Positions 41,740 to 53,455 of a DNA stretch of 64,000 nucleotides are shown piece after piece. The notes beneath the pieces were generated by a model. It was given only the letters and a program-made list of their open reading frames with translations. It did not search any database and was not told the DNA's origin. How positions within the stretch are numbered: the first letter of the stretch is position 1; every line of letters begins with the position of its first letter. The position numbers were made by a program, and so were the translations under genes. Source of the stretch: Filosporella fistucella (taxonomy: Eukaryota; Ascomycota; Leotiomycetes; Helotiales); assembly GCA_030077755.1 (NCBI GenBank), contig JAQJZZ010000011.1, positions 1,550,001-1,614,000 of the forward strand. Reading direction: 5' to 3'.

Positions 41740-42865
41740 TTAACCCTGCTTAAATCGCCAGCCTCGGTGAGTAGTGACTGCCGACAGTGCCACTATCCAT
41801 TTAAGATCCTCGTCCCTCCAGTCGCAATCTAGAAGTGGGTGCTATTGATGTTAGCATGGCGCATTGTTTAAAAGGTAGGACCCGCTCACAGACAAGAGCT
41901 GTTCAAGCGACGTCGCCGACGTGGTCATCGCCAGAAAGCCAACAGCATTACCATCGGAAGGCCAGTGGTCGAAGTCCTCTAGGCCAATCGACCCGCTACT
42001 ATTGGGATATTTTTGCATGAGCTCCATAGCTACATACCCTAAGGCCTTCATGTCTCGTGTGGGGGACGTGAGCTTTCTGCACGATCCATGACTTGCTATT
42101 TAATGCGTAAGCACATATTCGGAGCATCAACATACAACTCACTAAGTTTGACTGTACCCTCAGCGTCAAGAAGGATATTGGAGCATTTGAAGGGGCCCGG
42201 TTCTAAACCGTTTGTCGCAAGATACGCAAGACCATCAAGGATCTTTATCAGTCAGCAACTGGGAATTACAGGTCCAGAATACTCACCTGTCCCACTATTG
42301 CCGCCAGCTGAATCTCGGTGAGGAATGGAGGAGAGCATGCAATGTGTGCTAGGGAGACCGGGTCATACCCAAAAATCACAAAGTAGGAGTCTTGGAAGCC
42401 GAAACATTCCAGCATCTTATGTAGGTTTCTGTGGCTAAGTGATTGTAGCATGCGGAGCTCGCCAGCACCCTGGACGTGCTTCATAATGAAAAGGTCGTGG
42501 GGAGTGTCCCGTTCAGAAACAACAATGACGAAGCCACCCAGACTCAGCTCGTAGACTTGCTGGTAATGATCCCATGGGCACGCCCATACTGTATCGGGTA
42601 CGTCAACAGCAGCCTTATCATTCAGTACCAGTGCCTGACTGTGCGGTACAGGTTTGGCTATAACGGCAGAACTTGGGGTTCGACCCTCAGAGTATCCCGC
42701 AACAGGGTACGTTTTCATCGGAGATGCCTTCCTCCTCTTAGAGCTTGGTATTACCTCGTGGATGGGTAACGAGCGCTTTGACGTTTGGGTTTGTGGTATG
42801 GATTCGATTGTAGGCACAAGATCCATATCGATCTGCGTGTGGCGATTTGGGACGGTGGAGGTCAT
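41740..42865 (-). CDS. Pseudokinase of module C
   Basis: Exons 42865-42287, 42242-42143, 42095-41890 and 41841-41740 join in phase to give 328 aa. The N-terminus (NRHTQIDMDLV, basic KRRKAS) matches that of module A. Kinase-fold parts are LFIMKHVQGAGELRML, LSHRNLHKMLECFGF, IFGYDPVSLAHI, then ILDGLAYLATNGLEPGPFKC with SNILLDAEGTVKLT, then MKALGYVAMELMQKYP and HPLLDCDW. The catalytic-loop equivalent GPFKCSN has no Asp and KLT replaces DFG, so it should not transfer phosphate. It could act as a scaffold or regulator. It is divergent from the DUF3723 gene at 43174 across 308 bp and appears intact, unlike module A. Confidence 0.8.
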
Positions 42866-43173
42866 GACGACCAGTGTAAAGAGACAAGAAAGTGTAAGGA
42901 AGAAAATCGAAAGAAGACGGAAAGATCTGATTGATGAAGCGTATGCGACCTTGAGATTTTGTGGGAGATGTCTTGAAGAGTTGGCAGTCAACTTAGTAGC
43001 AAGATGGCGCAAAACCACCGAGGGCCATGTAGATGATCCCTTTTGGAACCCGTCGATTTTGGAGCATCCATTTTAGGATCCCACTCAGTAATGGCCAGGT
43101 TGGCGTACAAGTACGCGTCCCAGTTCTAGAAGAAAGTGCACTCCTCTAGCCTGCAGAGTATGACTGTGAAACC
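42866..43173. promoter_or_regulatory. Shared divergent spacer of module C
   Basis: Only 308 bp separate the start codons of the pseudokinase and DUF3723 genes, so the two promoters overlap or are shared. No obvious repeat is present, unlike module B. The role is inferred from gene positions. Confidence 0.5.
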
Positions 43174-45857
43174 ATGAAACATTCTCAAGCTTCATTGGAA
43201 GACTCAAGACTTGAGGCGGAGAGACGGCGGACATTCAGAGGATCCGCACGCATCAGCCTAGATGTGCTCCATTTCGAGCAGCATAAGCACAGGAGTCTCG
43301 ATACGAAGCATGTCGAGTATCTGAAGGGCTGTTTTCGGAGAGATCGATGTCGCCGGTTGGAAGTGCGAAATCATATCGAGGCAGATATCGATCAACAGAG
43401 TCTTGATGTTGCTCTTCGTAACTCGGACGTCACGGCGCACGAGCTCCTCACTAATCAGCCGAACGGATATCCGCGGTTGGTGTTTCCGCAAGGTTTCGAA
43501 CTCGAGTGCCTTCATGGACAACACAGAATCCAAGCTGCCCGAGAGTTCCTCCTCCCCACTGACAAGTGGTGGACGGTCGACCTCTATACCTCTGGTGAGT
43601 CCAATTCCTCTTTGCCTAGATTCAAAGCTAATTCCCTCCGCCAGATCTCAACGAGGACCTTAAAACATGCCTCAACGAGCAGCATTCCAACGAGGACCGA
43701 CCGACCGATGGCGAGGCCTATTGCAAGATACGGTACTACCATTTCCAACGCGACACGAAGGCGGAGATGCGATGGAAGGCCTGCCTGCGGGGTTGTAGGC
43801 TGAAGAACTTGAAGGAACTTCTCGAAGACGAGGAGCTGACGGCTGCGTTTGACGCCTTATTGGACATTCCAGGCGTCTGGGACGGCATGAGGCTGACGAC
43901 TCTACAAAAGATGATGGCCATGGGCTGCAAAGACGCGAGCAAACCCTCTCTCTCTCTCTCTACAGCATGTACTAACCCTCGTTCTATACAGGAATGCCTG
44001 AATTACCTTCGCCGAATCAAGGAGGTCTTTTCCGGTCTAGTCGGGGAAGCCGCCCTAGGGAAAATTGATACAGCGACAGTAAAGGCCCTAGAACAGAGGG
44101 CACCAGGCGCATCAACATATGATTTCAATGAACTTCGAGGCGGGAAAATATTCAATGCATTCAGCGACCGCGAACGCGACAAGATCTGGGAAAGATTGCG
44201 GATGGTCGATGGCCTTGTGCCATCTCTCTTTACCTTTTTCAGGGATATCCAATATCTCAAGCTCTGCATCGATTGCTTGAAGCGTTTGGTCATTGTCCCC
44301 AAACGTGAGAGTGTCTGCGAGACTCTTGCACGCCATTACTCGGGGAAGAACCAAAGGGAAGGCCATGTTAAAATCCAAATCACAGAGGACTCCTTCCTGG
44401 ACCGAGCTGGAACCCCCGCAGACCGCACAGACCTGGGGATCCGACAGCTCGTTGCCCTGGCCATGCGCTACTACCCCGATATGCCGGCAGATCCGGTCCG
44501 AGGAGATCCAGTACGGAAAGCAATTACGAAGGCAGATCCTGCCGTGCTGCGGAACCTCGCCGATCTTGCATACGATTTAGGATTCGATACCCCTCAAATA
44601 CGTTCCTTGAAGCGGTATCTGGGCTTGACTAAGCGACATGACAGCTCGTCATCACTCCCTCTCCTTGTCACATCTGGACCCGGTGTGGCAATGTCTCACA
44701 GGTCTGGTATTCCCCGCCAAGGGGCATACGAAGAGGATCGGGACTCATTGTTCATCAATCACCTTCACAACGAACAGCAGCATCAAGGTGAGGGCATTAC
44801 GTCCTTCTTTGTCCGCAAATCTGTATATCTTGCCTTCTTTGGTAGACCAACCAGCACAAATGGTGGCTCAGCGCGAGGATCCAGTCCCGACGTGTCTAAT
44901 TTTCCCGAACGGCCGACTAGAGCTGATACTCAAGGAGACCCTGGAGATACGGAGGATATTGACGACATTTTGTCCTCTTATGCTCAACATGGCGATGATC
45001 GGGCACAAAATTCCGCGGATATGATTGCAAAAGAGCAGGGGAGGGAGGAGCGAGAGAGGCAAGAGAGAGAAGGCCAGGAGAGAGAGAGGCGGGAGCAGGA
45101 GAAGGAGAGAGAGAGGCAGGAGCAGGAGAAGGAGAGGCAGGAGCAGGAGGAGAGGTCAGAGCGGGAGAGGGAGGAGGAAAGAGAGAGAATGGAAGAGAGA
45201 AAAAGGTTGGATAGGCAAAGGCGGGAGCAGAGGTTGGCACAGGTGGAAGCTGAACGTAAGAAACAAGAGCAAGAACGTCTGGAAAGAGAGCGGCTGGCGC
45301 AGGAGCGATTGGAGGAGCAGAGATTGGAGGAAGACAGGAGAAGGCTAGAGGAGCAGAGGTTGGATGAAGAGAGGAGGAAGCTAGAGCAGAGGTTGGACGA
45401 AGAGAGGAGGAAGCTAGAGCAGAGGTTGGACGAAGAGAGGAGGAAGCTGGAGGAGCAGAGGTTGGAAGAAGGGAAAATCGGCATCAACTTCTTCATCCGT
45501 GAAAGGGGCTCTTGGAGAAACTTGCCGCCAATAAACGTTAACCTAGGAGATCCATCCGAAATCGAACGAGTTGCAAAAAAATACATGTGGAAAAATATCC
45601 GAACTTTTAATACAAGATTGGAGCTTCTACCCCCTCAGCAATGCTTCCAAGCAGTCCTCGACGATAGGACTCAAACTATTCTACTAGTTCCACAGGATAA
45701 TCTTGGGATCGATGAGGAAATGGTAGAATCCGCCCGAAAACTTCATGCGGAGGCGAGACGAAGGGTTCTTGGGTTGAAGCGCACAGCTACAGATGATATA
45801 TCTCAGACTTACCATATACGGAAGATGCAGGCTCTAAATCCAATAGGGCATAATTAG
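43174..45857 (+). CDS. DUF3723 protein (copy C)
   Basis: Exons 43174-43594, 43645-43934 and 43992-45857 give 858 aa. The N-terminal domain has FRGSARISLDVLHFE, EVRNHIEADIDQQSLDVAL, VTAHELL, LVFPQGFELECLHGQHRIQA, KWWTVDLYTSDLNEDL and CLNEQHSNED. A conserved block follows (EAYCKIRYYHFQRD, MRWKACLRGCRLKNL, LLDIPGVWDGM), then ECLNYLRRIKEVFSGL. The second intron starts GCGAGC rather than GT but has a CTAAC branch site and CAG end. Residues about 585-690 are a Glu/Arg-rich helix with 11-residue repeats. The C-terminal domain (INFFIRERGSW, VAKKYMWKNIRTFNT, LLPPQQCFQAV, TILLVPQ) is a separate conserved unit. The gene looks intact if the GC-AG intron is spliced. Confidence 0.88.
45350..45470 (+). repeat. 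33-bp in-frame tandem repeat inside DUF3723 copy C
   Basis: The unit encoding EQRLDEERRKL (11 residues, 33 bp) is repeated at least three times with near-identical DNA. The purity at DNA level shows recent slippage or unequal exchange, so the length probably varies between strains. It lengthens a predicted single alpha-helix. Confidence 0.8.
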
Positions 45858-46754
45858 TCTCATTGTTGTTAATATGCTTACAAATCTGAAAGCGTTTGTA
45901 ACATTTTTTTATTATCAGCATAGTTTCCATATTACACGTGATCGGCGAGTCTTTTCCCCTACTCTATACTTCTCGAGGTCAAGTTATGGCGAAGTAGTAA
46001 GAAAAAAAAGGTTCGTAGCAACTCCGGAACCCACTCGTAGAAGTAGGATTTAGAATATAGAGTTTCACATCGCTTACGCAGTCCCTATTGTGCTAGGTGG
46101 TCATATATAAATATTAAATTGGGACTTCTTTGAACCACGTGGCTATACGCCGTTAAGCCTAGGATGTGTCACCTAAGAGACTACTATGCGGAGAATATAG
46201 CTTGCAGGAGATGGTAGTACCTTGAAGAAAGCTTCCTTATTTCAACGACGAAAATTCAGGGTCTCAGGCATGCCCGCCGAAATTTTAAATTTCCCAACTT
46301 TTTCCCAAATGAATTTTTCAAGAGGCATACAGGTCATGACTAGGCTGTTAGTATACTAAATGCAAAGAGACCACCGCTCGCCTCCGAGTCAAACATCACT
46401 TCTAAAAATAGTTAGCATTCGATGCAATGCCAATAATTTGAGCATGCCTTCAAAAAGTGAATTTTATCTTGTAAATATATACGATATGAATTTGGGGCCT
46501 GGATCACTAAGAGGGTTATCCTTGGCTCACATTGGTTGCGTTGATAACAGTACACGTTACTTTTGATACATGTGATGTACAGTACATGTAGCACCGAGTT
46601 CCGAGACATGGCTCCCCGACTCATATTACACGTAGCTAGCAGCATGCAGGAGACAGCATCGAGGAGCCAGCCGCTCCTTGATGGAAAACGCTCCTGGGCC
46701 CTTTCTCCGAGTTGTCTCCGGCTCCTCGCTGATAGCTCCTCGATGCTATACGCT

Positions 46755-46925
46755 CCGGCAATGTTGCTCCTAATTACTCCTGTCTCCTAAATCCTCCTGT
46801 CTCCTAAATTCTCCTGTCTCCTAAATTCTCCTGTCTCCTAATTACCCTCGTCTCCTAGTTAATCCCATCTCCTAGTTAATCCCATCTCCTAGTTAATCCC
46901 ATCTCCTAACTACTCCCGTCTCCCA
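46755..46925. repeat. Minisatellite of about 15-17 bp (CTCCTGTCTCCTAAATT type)
   Basis: About ten units of the form (A/G)TCTCCTA(A/G)(T/A)TAATCCC or CTCCTGTCTCCTAAATTC are arrayed in tandem, with older variants (CTCCTCGATG, GCTCCTCG) extending left to about 46650 and right to 47050. Confidence 0.8.
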
Positions 46926-47164
46926 TATGCCATGTTCTCCGACTACAAGTCTCCTAGCTGACACATGCCTATAGCATCGAGGAATAATCAGGCAGGAGCA
47001 CCATACTACACGGAGAAGACAACGAGGAGCTTATCACAACGAGGAGCTATTTTCTCCTTGGAACAAAGTCGTGCATATCACGTGAAAATATGAATTAGTG
47101 TGCCTTTGGATGGTGTGCAAGCTTATTTGTGCTAGCACGCACGATATTAATTTGATGTACACTA

Positions 47165-47310
47165 TCTATGGGTTTGAGTCAAAGTATGCGTTAATTCTAA
47201 AATACAAGATGTAGCGCCAGGATAAGGATTGACAATTCCATGCGATTTTATAAACCTGAAACTAGATTTAATCGAGTTGTGATGTTTGTGCTGCAAAGTT
47301 TGGACCTCGC
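47165..47310. repeat. Dispersed repeat, right copy
   Basis: This is the partner of 2269-2390. It carries CTATGGGTTTGAGTC, AAAGTATGCGTTAATTCT, TAGCGCCAGGATAAGGATT and GCGATTTTA in the same order and strand. Differences are small insertions and transitions, as in a decayed non-coding element. Confidence 0.6.
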
Positions 47311-48622
47311 GAGACATGTCCAGAATGCTTCCCTGGGGACTCTAGGAGTGGGGCGTGTCGACTAAAGAGATGCCGTGGTAGAGCGATATTTACTCATCAT
47401 TAGGGTTGATGGAGTTGCTGCAGTCTCAGCGGGCGCTATCTCCAGAGTTCTCCCCACAAATTGGGGGTTATTTTAGCACCGTTTTGAAGTAGCTTGTGCA
47501 GGAACTGGAGGGGGGTCGAAAATGACTCCGATTGCTTGGTCCGATTCGGGTCCCATCACTCCCAGAACTTATTGCTAAAACCGCCTCCCTCCATCACAAC
47601 CTACCCATTCGTAGTTAACGCTATACCGTTCTATTTAAGAACATAAGCCTTTTTTGCAGAGGCCAATACTAGAAGTCTTCAAACCAAATATAAACCCTCC
47701 CCAAATAGACTTGATATCATTTACAGGCTTTCCTTGGCGGGGCCTTTACTGGCAGCTGTCTTGGGCAACCCCTGCCTCTCACAAGGCAGCTGCAAGAATA
47801 GGCATCTGCAAGTGATAGGCGGAAATAGGCGTCGGTAGAGATGAGGCAGTGAAGGAAGCGGCATAAGCAGAATTAGTCGGCTGCAGAATTACGCGCCTGG
47901 CAATAGTGGGTACTTTGATAGGGGGGATTTTGTGTGAAGAACCCCACTATTACAAGTAATCGTTGGACCGTTTTTGACCTGCCTTTTCATTTCATGTCAT
48001 TCTTTATAAGCTAATCAATGGATATACCAATCATAATTCATTTCTACCACACTACATTTCTATCTCTCGTCTCAATAGCATGTCGTCGATTCCACAAAAG
48101 CAAATAGTACTTGTGGATATATCATAGCCTAGAACCAATGGCGGAACAAAGACGCCGAAGTGCAGATAACACCTTGATTCAAGACCCACATAATAAATGA
48201 AACTTATCGTATCTGGACCGAAATTCTCTAGATTGGGCTTTCAAACAGAGACTCAAATTAGTTCGGGGCGCGAATTATGCACGGCAAACGCTTCATGTTA
48301 CGATATGAGCAGTATCTACCGACCATCCCAAGCCTGCCGAGTTGGAGAGTTAAGGTGTCCGCGATCTATATAAGAAAGATTTCCATTCTATTTATTTTTT
48401 GAATCCCAAAGTCACCAAAAGAAATACACTTGAATATATTGTTGAGCTGTTATTCTTCCTGAAGCAAGTAAATTCATAATCTGCAATTTAGTTGAGACAT
48501 TAACCAGTATAAAGTCTTCCCAGCCAGAGCACAAAACAAGGAACTAAGTAAATGACCATATAGCCACTGTAAGCCATCTTATACCTCTATTCTCTGCTTT
48601 GATAGTAACCTATAAAAGCAAA

Positions 48623-48805
48623 ATGTGTCACGGTAGTTTCATAGCATATTCCCAATGCGGGCATACAGTCTTTGCAGGTATGGCTGTGTGCACGGCTGAA
48701 GGCAGCGCCAAGGGAACGACGTGTCCGTATTATACCTCGAGCACCTCCACCACCCTAGGCGAATGTCCTGAGTGCGTGTATGGAACACCTTCCCCTTCAG
48801 TTTAG
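48623..48805 (+). CDS. Small Cys-rich protein (60 aa)
   Basis: The ATG at 48623 opens a 60-residue frame: MCHGSFIAYSQCGHTVF, then VCTAEGSAKGTTCPYY, then TTLGECPECVYGTP. Six Cys and two His suggest a compact zinc-binding fold rather than a secreted protein, since there is no signal peptide. A short fungal family with the same MCHG ... SQCGH ... LGECPEC order is known to me only as uncharacterised. The gene is isolated and short, so expression evidence would be needed. Confidence 0.55.
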   Translation: MCHGSFIAYSQCGHTVFAGMAVCTAEGSAKGTTCPYYTSSTSTTLGECPECVYGTPSPSV

Positions 48806-49002
48806 GACTTTTCATTGGCGGGGCGGGGAAGGAGTGGGACCGGGATGGAGTGGGGTGAGCATAGTGTCTGACTCCGTGCGTGGGGAAAAGACTTGGCAAC
48901 ACTAGCAAGAGGCTTAAATCAAAGGCGTTTTAATCCACGAAACAACTTGTTCTTCTTTTCATTCATATTCACATTCAAATTTTCAATAACGCACCAACAC
49001 CA

Positions 49003-49580
49003 ATGATGAGCGCACAAATTGCCACACGTATTTTTGTTCAGTGCAAAACCGACAAAATGCCTGGAGAACATGTCAAGAAAATCCCACTCATGGCAAATAC
49101 TGCTTGTCGAAAAGTCTGGAATCGGGACCTTAATGAAAATCATCCAGATCATGATCGACTTACTACTTTTGGTGGATGGTTGAATTCCAAGTGTTTTCTA
49201 CTCATTGATAACGGTCCTGTGGATGAGCCATATACTCTTGTAAAATTTCGCTGGGATGGACAGAAGCTGTTTGTATTGGATACCCTCTCGTTTTGCTCTT
49301 ACTAAACTCTACAAAGCGTAGATGACCTAGGGCCGTTAAACGCGTATATCCGGAAAGAGTTTGAGACAAAATATCAGTTTAACCCTACTAATCGGCCGAA
49401 AGCAGTAGGTTCTATTTTATCAAATCGAGTTGGGGTATTCACTAATTTGTTTAGAATGGACTTACTGATCAAGAACTGAAAGAAGTTCTTAACCCAGAAG
49501 ATTTCGAGACAATTATAAAATCCAAAAACGAGATGACTGCAAGGCATAATGAGAAGATATGCAAGCAGGCCTCCCTATAA
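49003..49580 (+). pseudogene. Unrecognised gene, interrupted by an in-frame stop
   Basis: The frame from ATG 49003 reads IATRIFVQCKTDKMPGEHV, WLNSKCFLLIDNG and YTLVKFRWDGQKLFVLDTLS, then meets TAA at about 49303. The same frame continues without other stops through LQSVDDLGPLNAYIRKEF and TNRPKA. A good intron follows (GTAGGT ... ACTAAT ... TTTAG) leading to NGLTDQELKEVLNPEDF and a stop at 49580. The regular intron and continued frame suggest that the gene was recently broken by one nonsense change. No family is recognised. Confidence 0.5.
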
Positions 49581-50375
49581 ATGACCCTCCAGAATTTTGT
49601 TGGGATGTTGCTTCAGGGAAACTGCAGTGAACTTTGAAATCGCGCAAGATCCAAACTGATTTTGGAGTATCGCTGTGCAAGGACGATGAATGGAAACATC
49701 GGTTGCACCAAAAAGAAGCTGTTCTGTCAGGTTGATTGCTGGAATAAAGGGCATGTAATGTAGAGATTGTTCCTCTTCCAATCAGCTAATCACCTTGAAA
49801 GGGTGCCTATCTTCAACCAGCGTCTTGAGATTGGTGTAGCTCTACGGGTCGAGCCCTCTTCTTTGGCTTTTTAAATGCTTTCCCATCGATCCTCTGAGAC
49901 AGTGAAGTATCAGGGGTAACTTCTAGCGAACTAACACGGCTTGATTGACTGTTAGCTTCTTCTAGTAAAGATGCAGTATTATAACTTGATTAGTCGGAGA
50001 GGTGGTGGCTTTCTAAGTCTTGTGAGAGTCCGGTCTCCCCTGGCTCGGATTGCTCCGAGACCTCAAAATCCGGATCGAGCGGCAAGTCATCAATAACTGA
50101 ACAGATTCTTTTCAAGTGAGTCGGCATCCATTTATCGTAGATATTCTTGGTGAACTTGTACTGTATGCCGTCTATTTCTCTTTGCAGAAATTAGCAGTCG
50201 ACAGAATTAAGAGACACAGGGACCAAAAATGGACAAAAACATATGGAGTGGGGAACACCCATCACGTGATATACAGCTAGTCGTCAAGAAATGCATGTCT
50301 TCTAGGTATAGTCTTGTAGAAGCTAGTTGCGTCAAGCACCTCAGGGATTCTAGAAGAAAGATTCTAGAATAAATA
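49581..50375. other. Spacer with a possible decayed minus-strand frame
   Basis: On the minus strand at about 50000-50200 an open frame reads IQYKFTKNIYDKWMPTHL, CSVIDDLPLDPDFEV and SEPGETGLSQDLESHHL before a stop. It has no start codon and looks like a relic. TCACGTGATATA occurs at 50262-50273. No intact gene is seen. Confidence 0.3.
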
Positions 50376-50420
50376 GTGTTCGAGAAGAGAATTTCAAGAA
50401 TCTTCCTACTTCTCGAACAC
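50376..50420. repeat. Perfect 12-bp inverted repeat (hairpin)
   Basis: GTGTTCGAGAAG at 50376-50387 pairs with CTTCTCGAACAC at 50409-50420 across a 21-base loop. It lies in a longer stretch dominated by TTCTTCT/AGAAGA words (50290-50600) that could be a MITE or snap-back element. Confidence 0.6.
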
Positions 50421-50894
50421 TCATGATTCTTGAATCGTATAGCTTCTTAAATCGTTCTTCTTCTACACACTATACCCTTCTACAAACTTTCTTCTATGTA
50501 TGCTCATCTTCTTGAATTTCTCTTCTGGCAGCCTTCTTCTTCCAGGCATGATATTCTTCGGAAAATCTTCTTCTGGTGAGAGTGCATAGCTAGAAGTTCC
50601 CGTGAGTGCTACCCAGTACCAATCCTTGGAGCAATTGAAGAACGTAAGCTTTCCCGCCCTAGAGAATCGAGGATATTCGGCTAATCAAGAACAAGCACGA
50701 TTTTCTTCCCAAGGAACCACTTGCAAAATGTATGTTTTCTGTGCTATAATCGCAGCAGGTACGCACTGGGATATTTTGTCGCTTCCATAGATTCAATTTT
50801 GATAACAAATGTTCACTTATCTCTTTTACTAGCCAATAGCACCGCCCCAACCTACCCGTGACTCCGACCCAAAATTCTGGAACCACAATATAAA

Positions 50895-51185
50895 TTGGCC
50901 CAGAGTTCAAGTGGTTACAACGGGTTACTGTGCAATAAGTAGTTATAGAACGAGTTATTGTGGAACAAGTAGTTATATAACAGGGCGTTGTGCAACGGGT
51001 TGTTGTATAACAAATGGTTGTGTAACGAGTTATTGTGGAATAAGTAGTTATGTAACAGGGCGTTGTGCAACGGGTTGTTGTACAACAAATGGTTATGCAA
51101 CGGGCTATTGTGCAACAAGTAGTTATAGAACGAGTTATTGTGGAACAAGTAGTTATGTAACAAATAGTTGTGTAACAAGTTATTA
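50895..51185. repeat. 15-bp minisatellite with a 75-bp higher-order unit
   Basis: About 18 units of the form TGTGCAACGGGTTGT or TGTGGAACAAGTAGT follow one another without breaks. A block of five units (75 bp) repeats, for example from TGTGGAACAAGTAGT to TGTGTAACGAGTTAT. Because 15 is divisible by three, several frames stay open on both strands; I do not consider them genes. Confidence 0.85.
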
Positions 51186-51623
51186 TAACCAACGTACTAC
51201 CTCCTAGAGTAATGCCGGGTTATCAAAAGATATTCTACCCAAGCTGCCCCATACGCCATTCCAATATCTAACACAACATCTAACGCTTGAGATGCCTATA
51301 GGGTAGGAAAGAAATATTGAAATAATTCTCCTCCATAGTCCCAACATAGGTCCTGTCATTAGTGCAGTATCCACCACCTGAAGGTCCGATAGGAGGACTC
51401 GAAGGAGTTAGTAATCTATCGTCTTTCGAGTCAAGAATTAACATACCAGTGCATCCTTAGTACCCTTTGCCTTCTTGGCTGCGATTTAGGCTTCCGTGTG
51501 GTGAGCGTCACATAGGTCTCATCTCAAGGCCGCAGGTAGGGTCGAAAGCAGCTATTAGGTCCTCGTTTGAATGGTTTTCTATTTGTCTATCTACTTGTGG
51601 CATAAGTCTACTAATATCCGATT

Positions 51624-53455
51624 CTACTTCGGCTGATAATCCAATTCTACCAAACTGACACCCTCCTCAAGATAGTCTCGCGTTAGATCCCGCATCTGAT
51701 CTCGGATATCATTATAGCCAGATACTTTCAGTTTGTTAGCCCTAGCCCGATCCCAGGATACAAGTGACCTACCTGTAACAAGCATCCTGCCGTCTCTCGC
51801 CGTTGTCGTCAGACTCCTAGACTCAACGTCCTCTACATTGGTCATGAGAATCTCTGGTTCCAATTCCCTTATCCCATGCTGTATGGTATCAACCTCGGGC
51901 TTCCGAATATGCTTTCCCAATACCTCCTCAAGAAAGATCCCCGACAGTGGCGCTACACCTGGATAGATCGTCGCACGTTTGCCGAACGGGAACGTGGGGA
52001 TATCATTGGATTCTAGATAGATCGAGATGGAGAGAATCTGAAATTTTTTAGACTATACCACATCAATGAGGGCCTAGAGACTTACACAGCCATCATCTAA
52101 CTTGTCATCCTCTAAAGCATCATTCAAGAGTGACTGGGCTACTACTGCGTCGGCTGGCCTTGTCAGTAATCAGATGAACGCCGCTTCTGGAAACTTACCT
52201 TTGTGTCGGATCTGCCAGACCAGATGAATCCGGCGAGCCTGAACCCGGCGAGAGTTGTAGCCATAGATTAAACTCTTCAAGTACGGCAATTGCGTCGCGA
52301 TGCCGAAACCGCTCGCTACCATCAGGATACTCTCATACTCGTCCATGGCAACACTTGTTCCATGAGGACCACTAAACAGGACAAGATAATTCGTAGCGTG
52401 TTGTTCCTTCGCATGATATAACAGATCGCGAGTCAGACCTCTCTGGGGCTCGATAAAAAGCTCGATGGTGTGCTGCTCACCAGGCGTCCACGAGATCACT
52501 ACGAATGGATGGCTCTGCAGGAAAGCGCCGAAGCTAACAGCAGGTATCCATAGGTTGATGTAATTACCCGGAGCAATCTCTAGAGGCTTCTGAAGCTGTA
52601 TGCGGACCTTAACTGCACCATTGTCGTGCATAAGTGTCGCGCGAGAAAGATGATAGCGGAAAACTCCATTATAGAATATGACACTGCCAGCTTGCAGGAT
52701 AAGCATAGCCACGTATAGTCCTGCAGAGATGCAGATATAACCGCGCAGGAAGCGTTCGTTGGAGGGTAGATGTTGCCATATCGCATAAGTCAAGAGAATT
52801 GCAAGTGCTTGGTGTGTACGAAGGAATATCTCATAGGAGAGTCTGCGGACAACAGGGAATGAGAGCAGAAGGAGAAGACCAAGCGATGACCCTCCCTGAA
52901 TGATTGTTAGTTCTTGCTGTCGGCTTGAGGATGGATACGTACAATTACAGCAAATATATTTCGCATATCATCCAACGTGAAGGAGACTGTAGATGTCACG
53001 ACAACGAGTACGTGCAGCAAGCAGAGCAGAGACACCGCAGCGCCTGCGGAGCGGTGAATGAGCCGTACTGTTTGCAAAGAAATCCCAAGAAGATCTGCGA
53101 GAAAGGCGTGATGAGCGCCCGCGAGGAGAGGGATAAGTGTAATCAGCGCGAGGGTTCCGGCTCGAGACCCTGCTTCCGCTATTTTGGACCATTCAAGGCT
53201 GAAGGGGAAAATGGAGACAGTGAAGATAATACAAAAGAAATTTATCGAAATGAAGCCAATCTGTAAGGCTACACCTGCTCGGGTCCATGGTCCAATAAGT
53301 CGATGTCGACGAAGGAGGTATGGATATGCGAGATGTTTTGATACGAGGACTGACATGTACCCCGCGAATCGAACAACGTAGGGATGAAGACGGTAGAGAA
53401 GCAAGACACAGACGATGCCGCCTGCAGTGATAGCGCATGCTGGAATAATATCCAT
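51624..53455 (-). CDS. Ferric reductase 2 (FRE-type transmembrane oxidoreductase)
   Basis: Exons 53455-52943, 52895-52199, 52153-52086 and 52037-51624 join in phase to give 563 aa. Helices in the first half carry GAHHAFLADLLG, RLIHRSAGAAVSLLCLLHV and YEIFLRTHQALAI, which supply the paired haem His residues. The FAD site has SHPFVVISW and the NADPH site GPHGTS and MVASGFGIA. The C-terminal part after the third intron (KRATIYPGVAPLSGI ... LVSWDRARANKLKV) is longer than in ferric reductase 1, so the two are paralogues from different subgroups and not a recent duplication. The enzyme would reduce extracellular ferric or cupric ions before uptake. The adjoining deaminase is transcribed in the same direction, beyond a 725-bp gap. 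Confidence 0.87.

Larger units (their letters stand above)
45858..48622. other. Repeat-rich spacer without genes
   Basis: No supported gene in 2.7 kb. The stretch holds a CTCCT minisatellite (46755-46925), the right copy of the dispersed repeat (47165-47310), and A/T-rich tracts. Between 47500 and 48450 sequence of mixed composition may be an old LTR or retroelement relic, but I find no readable pol domain. Confidence 0.4.

Noticed and set aside
44984..45586. 200-residue Ser/Cys/Leu-rich minus frame
   Set aside because: It is the antisense of the Glu/Arg repeat of DUF3723 copy C.
50659..51192. Thr/Cys-rich 177-residue minus frame
   Set aside because: It is produced by the 15-bp minisatellite, whose length keeps frames open.
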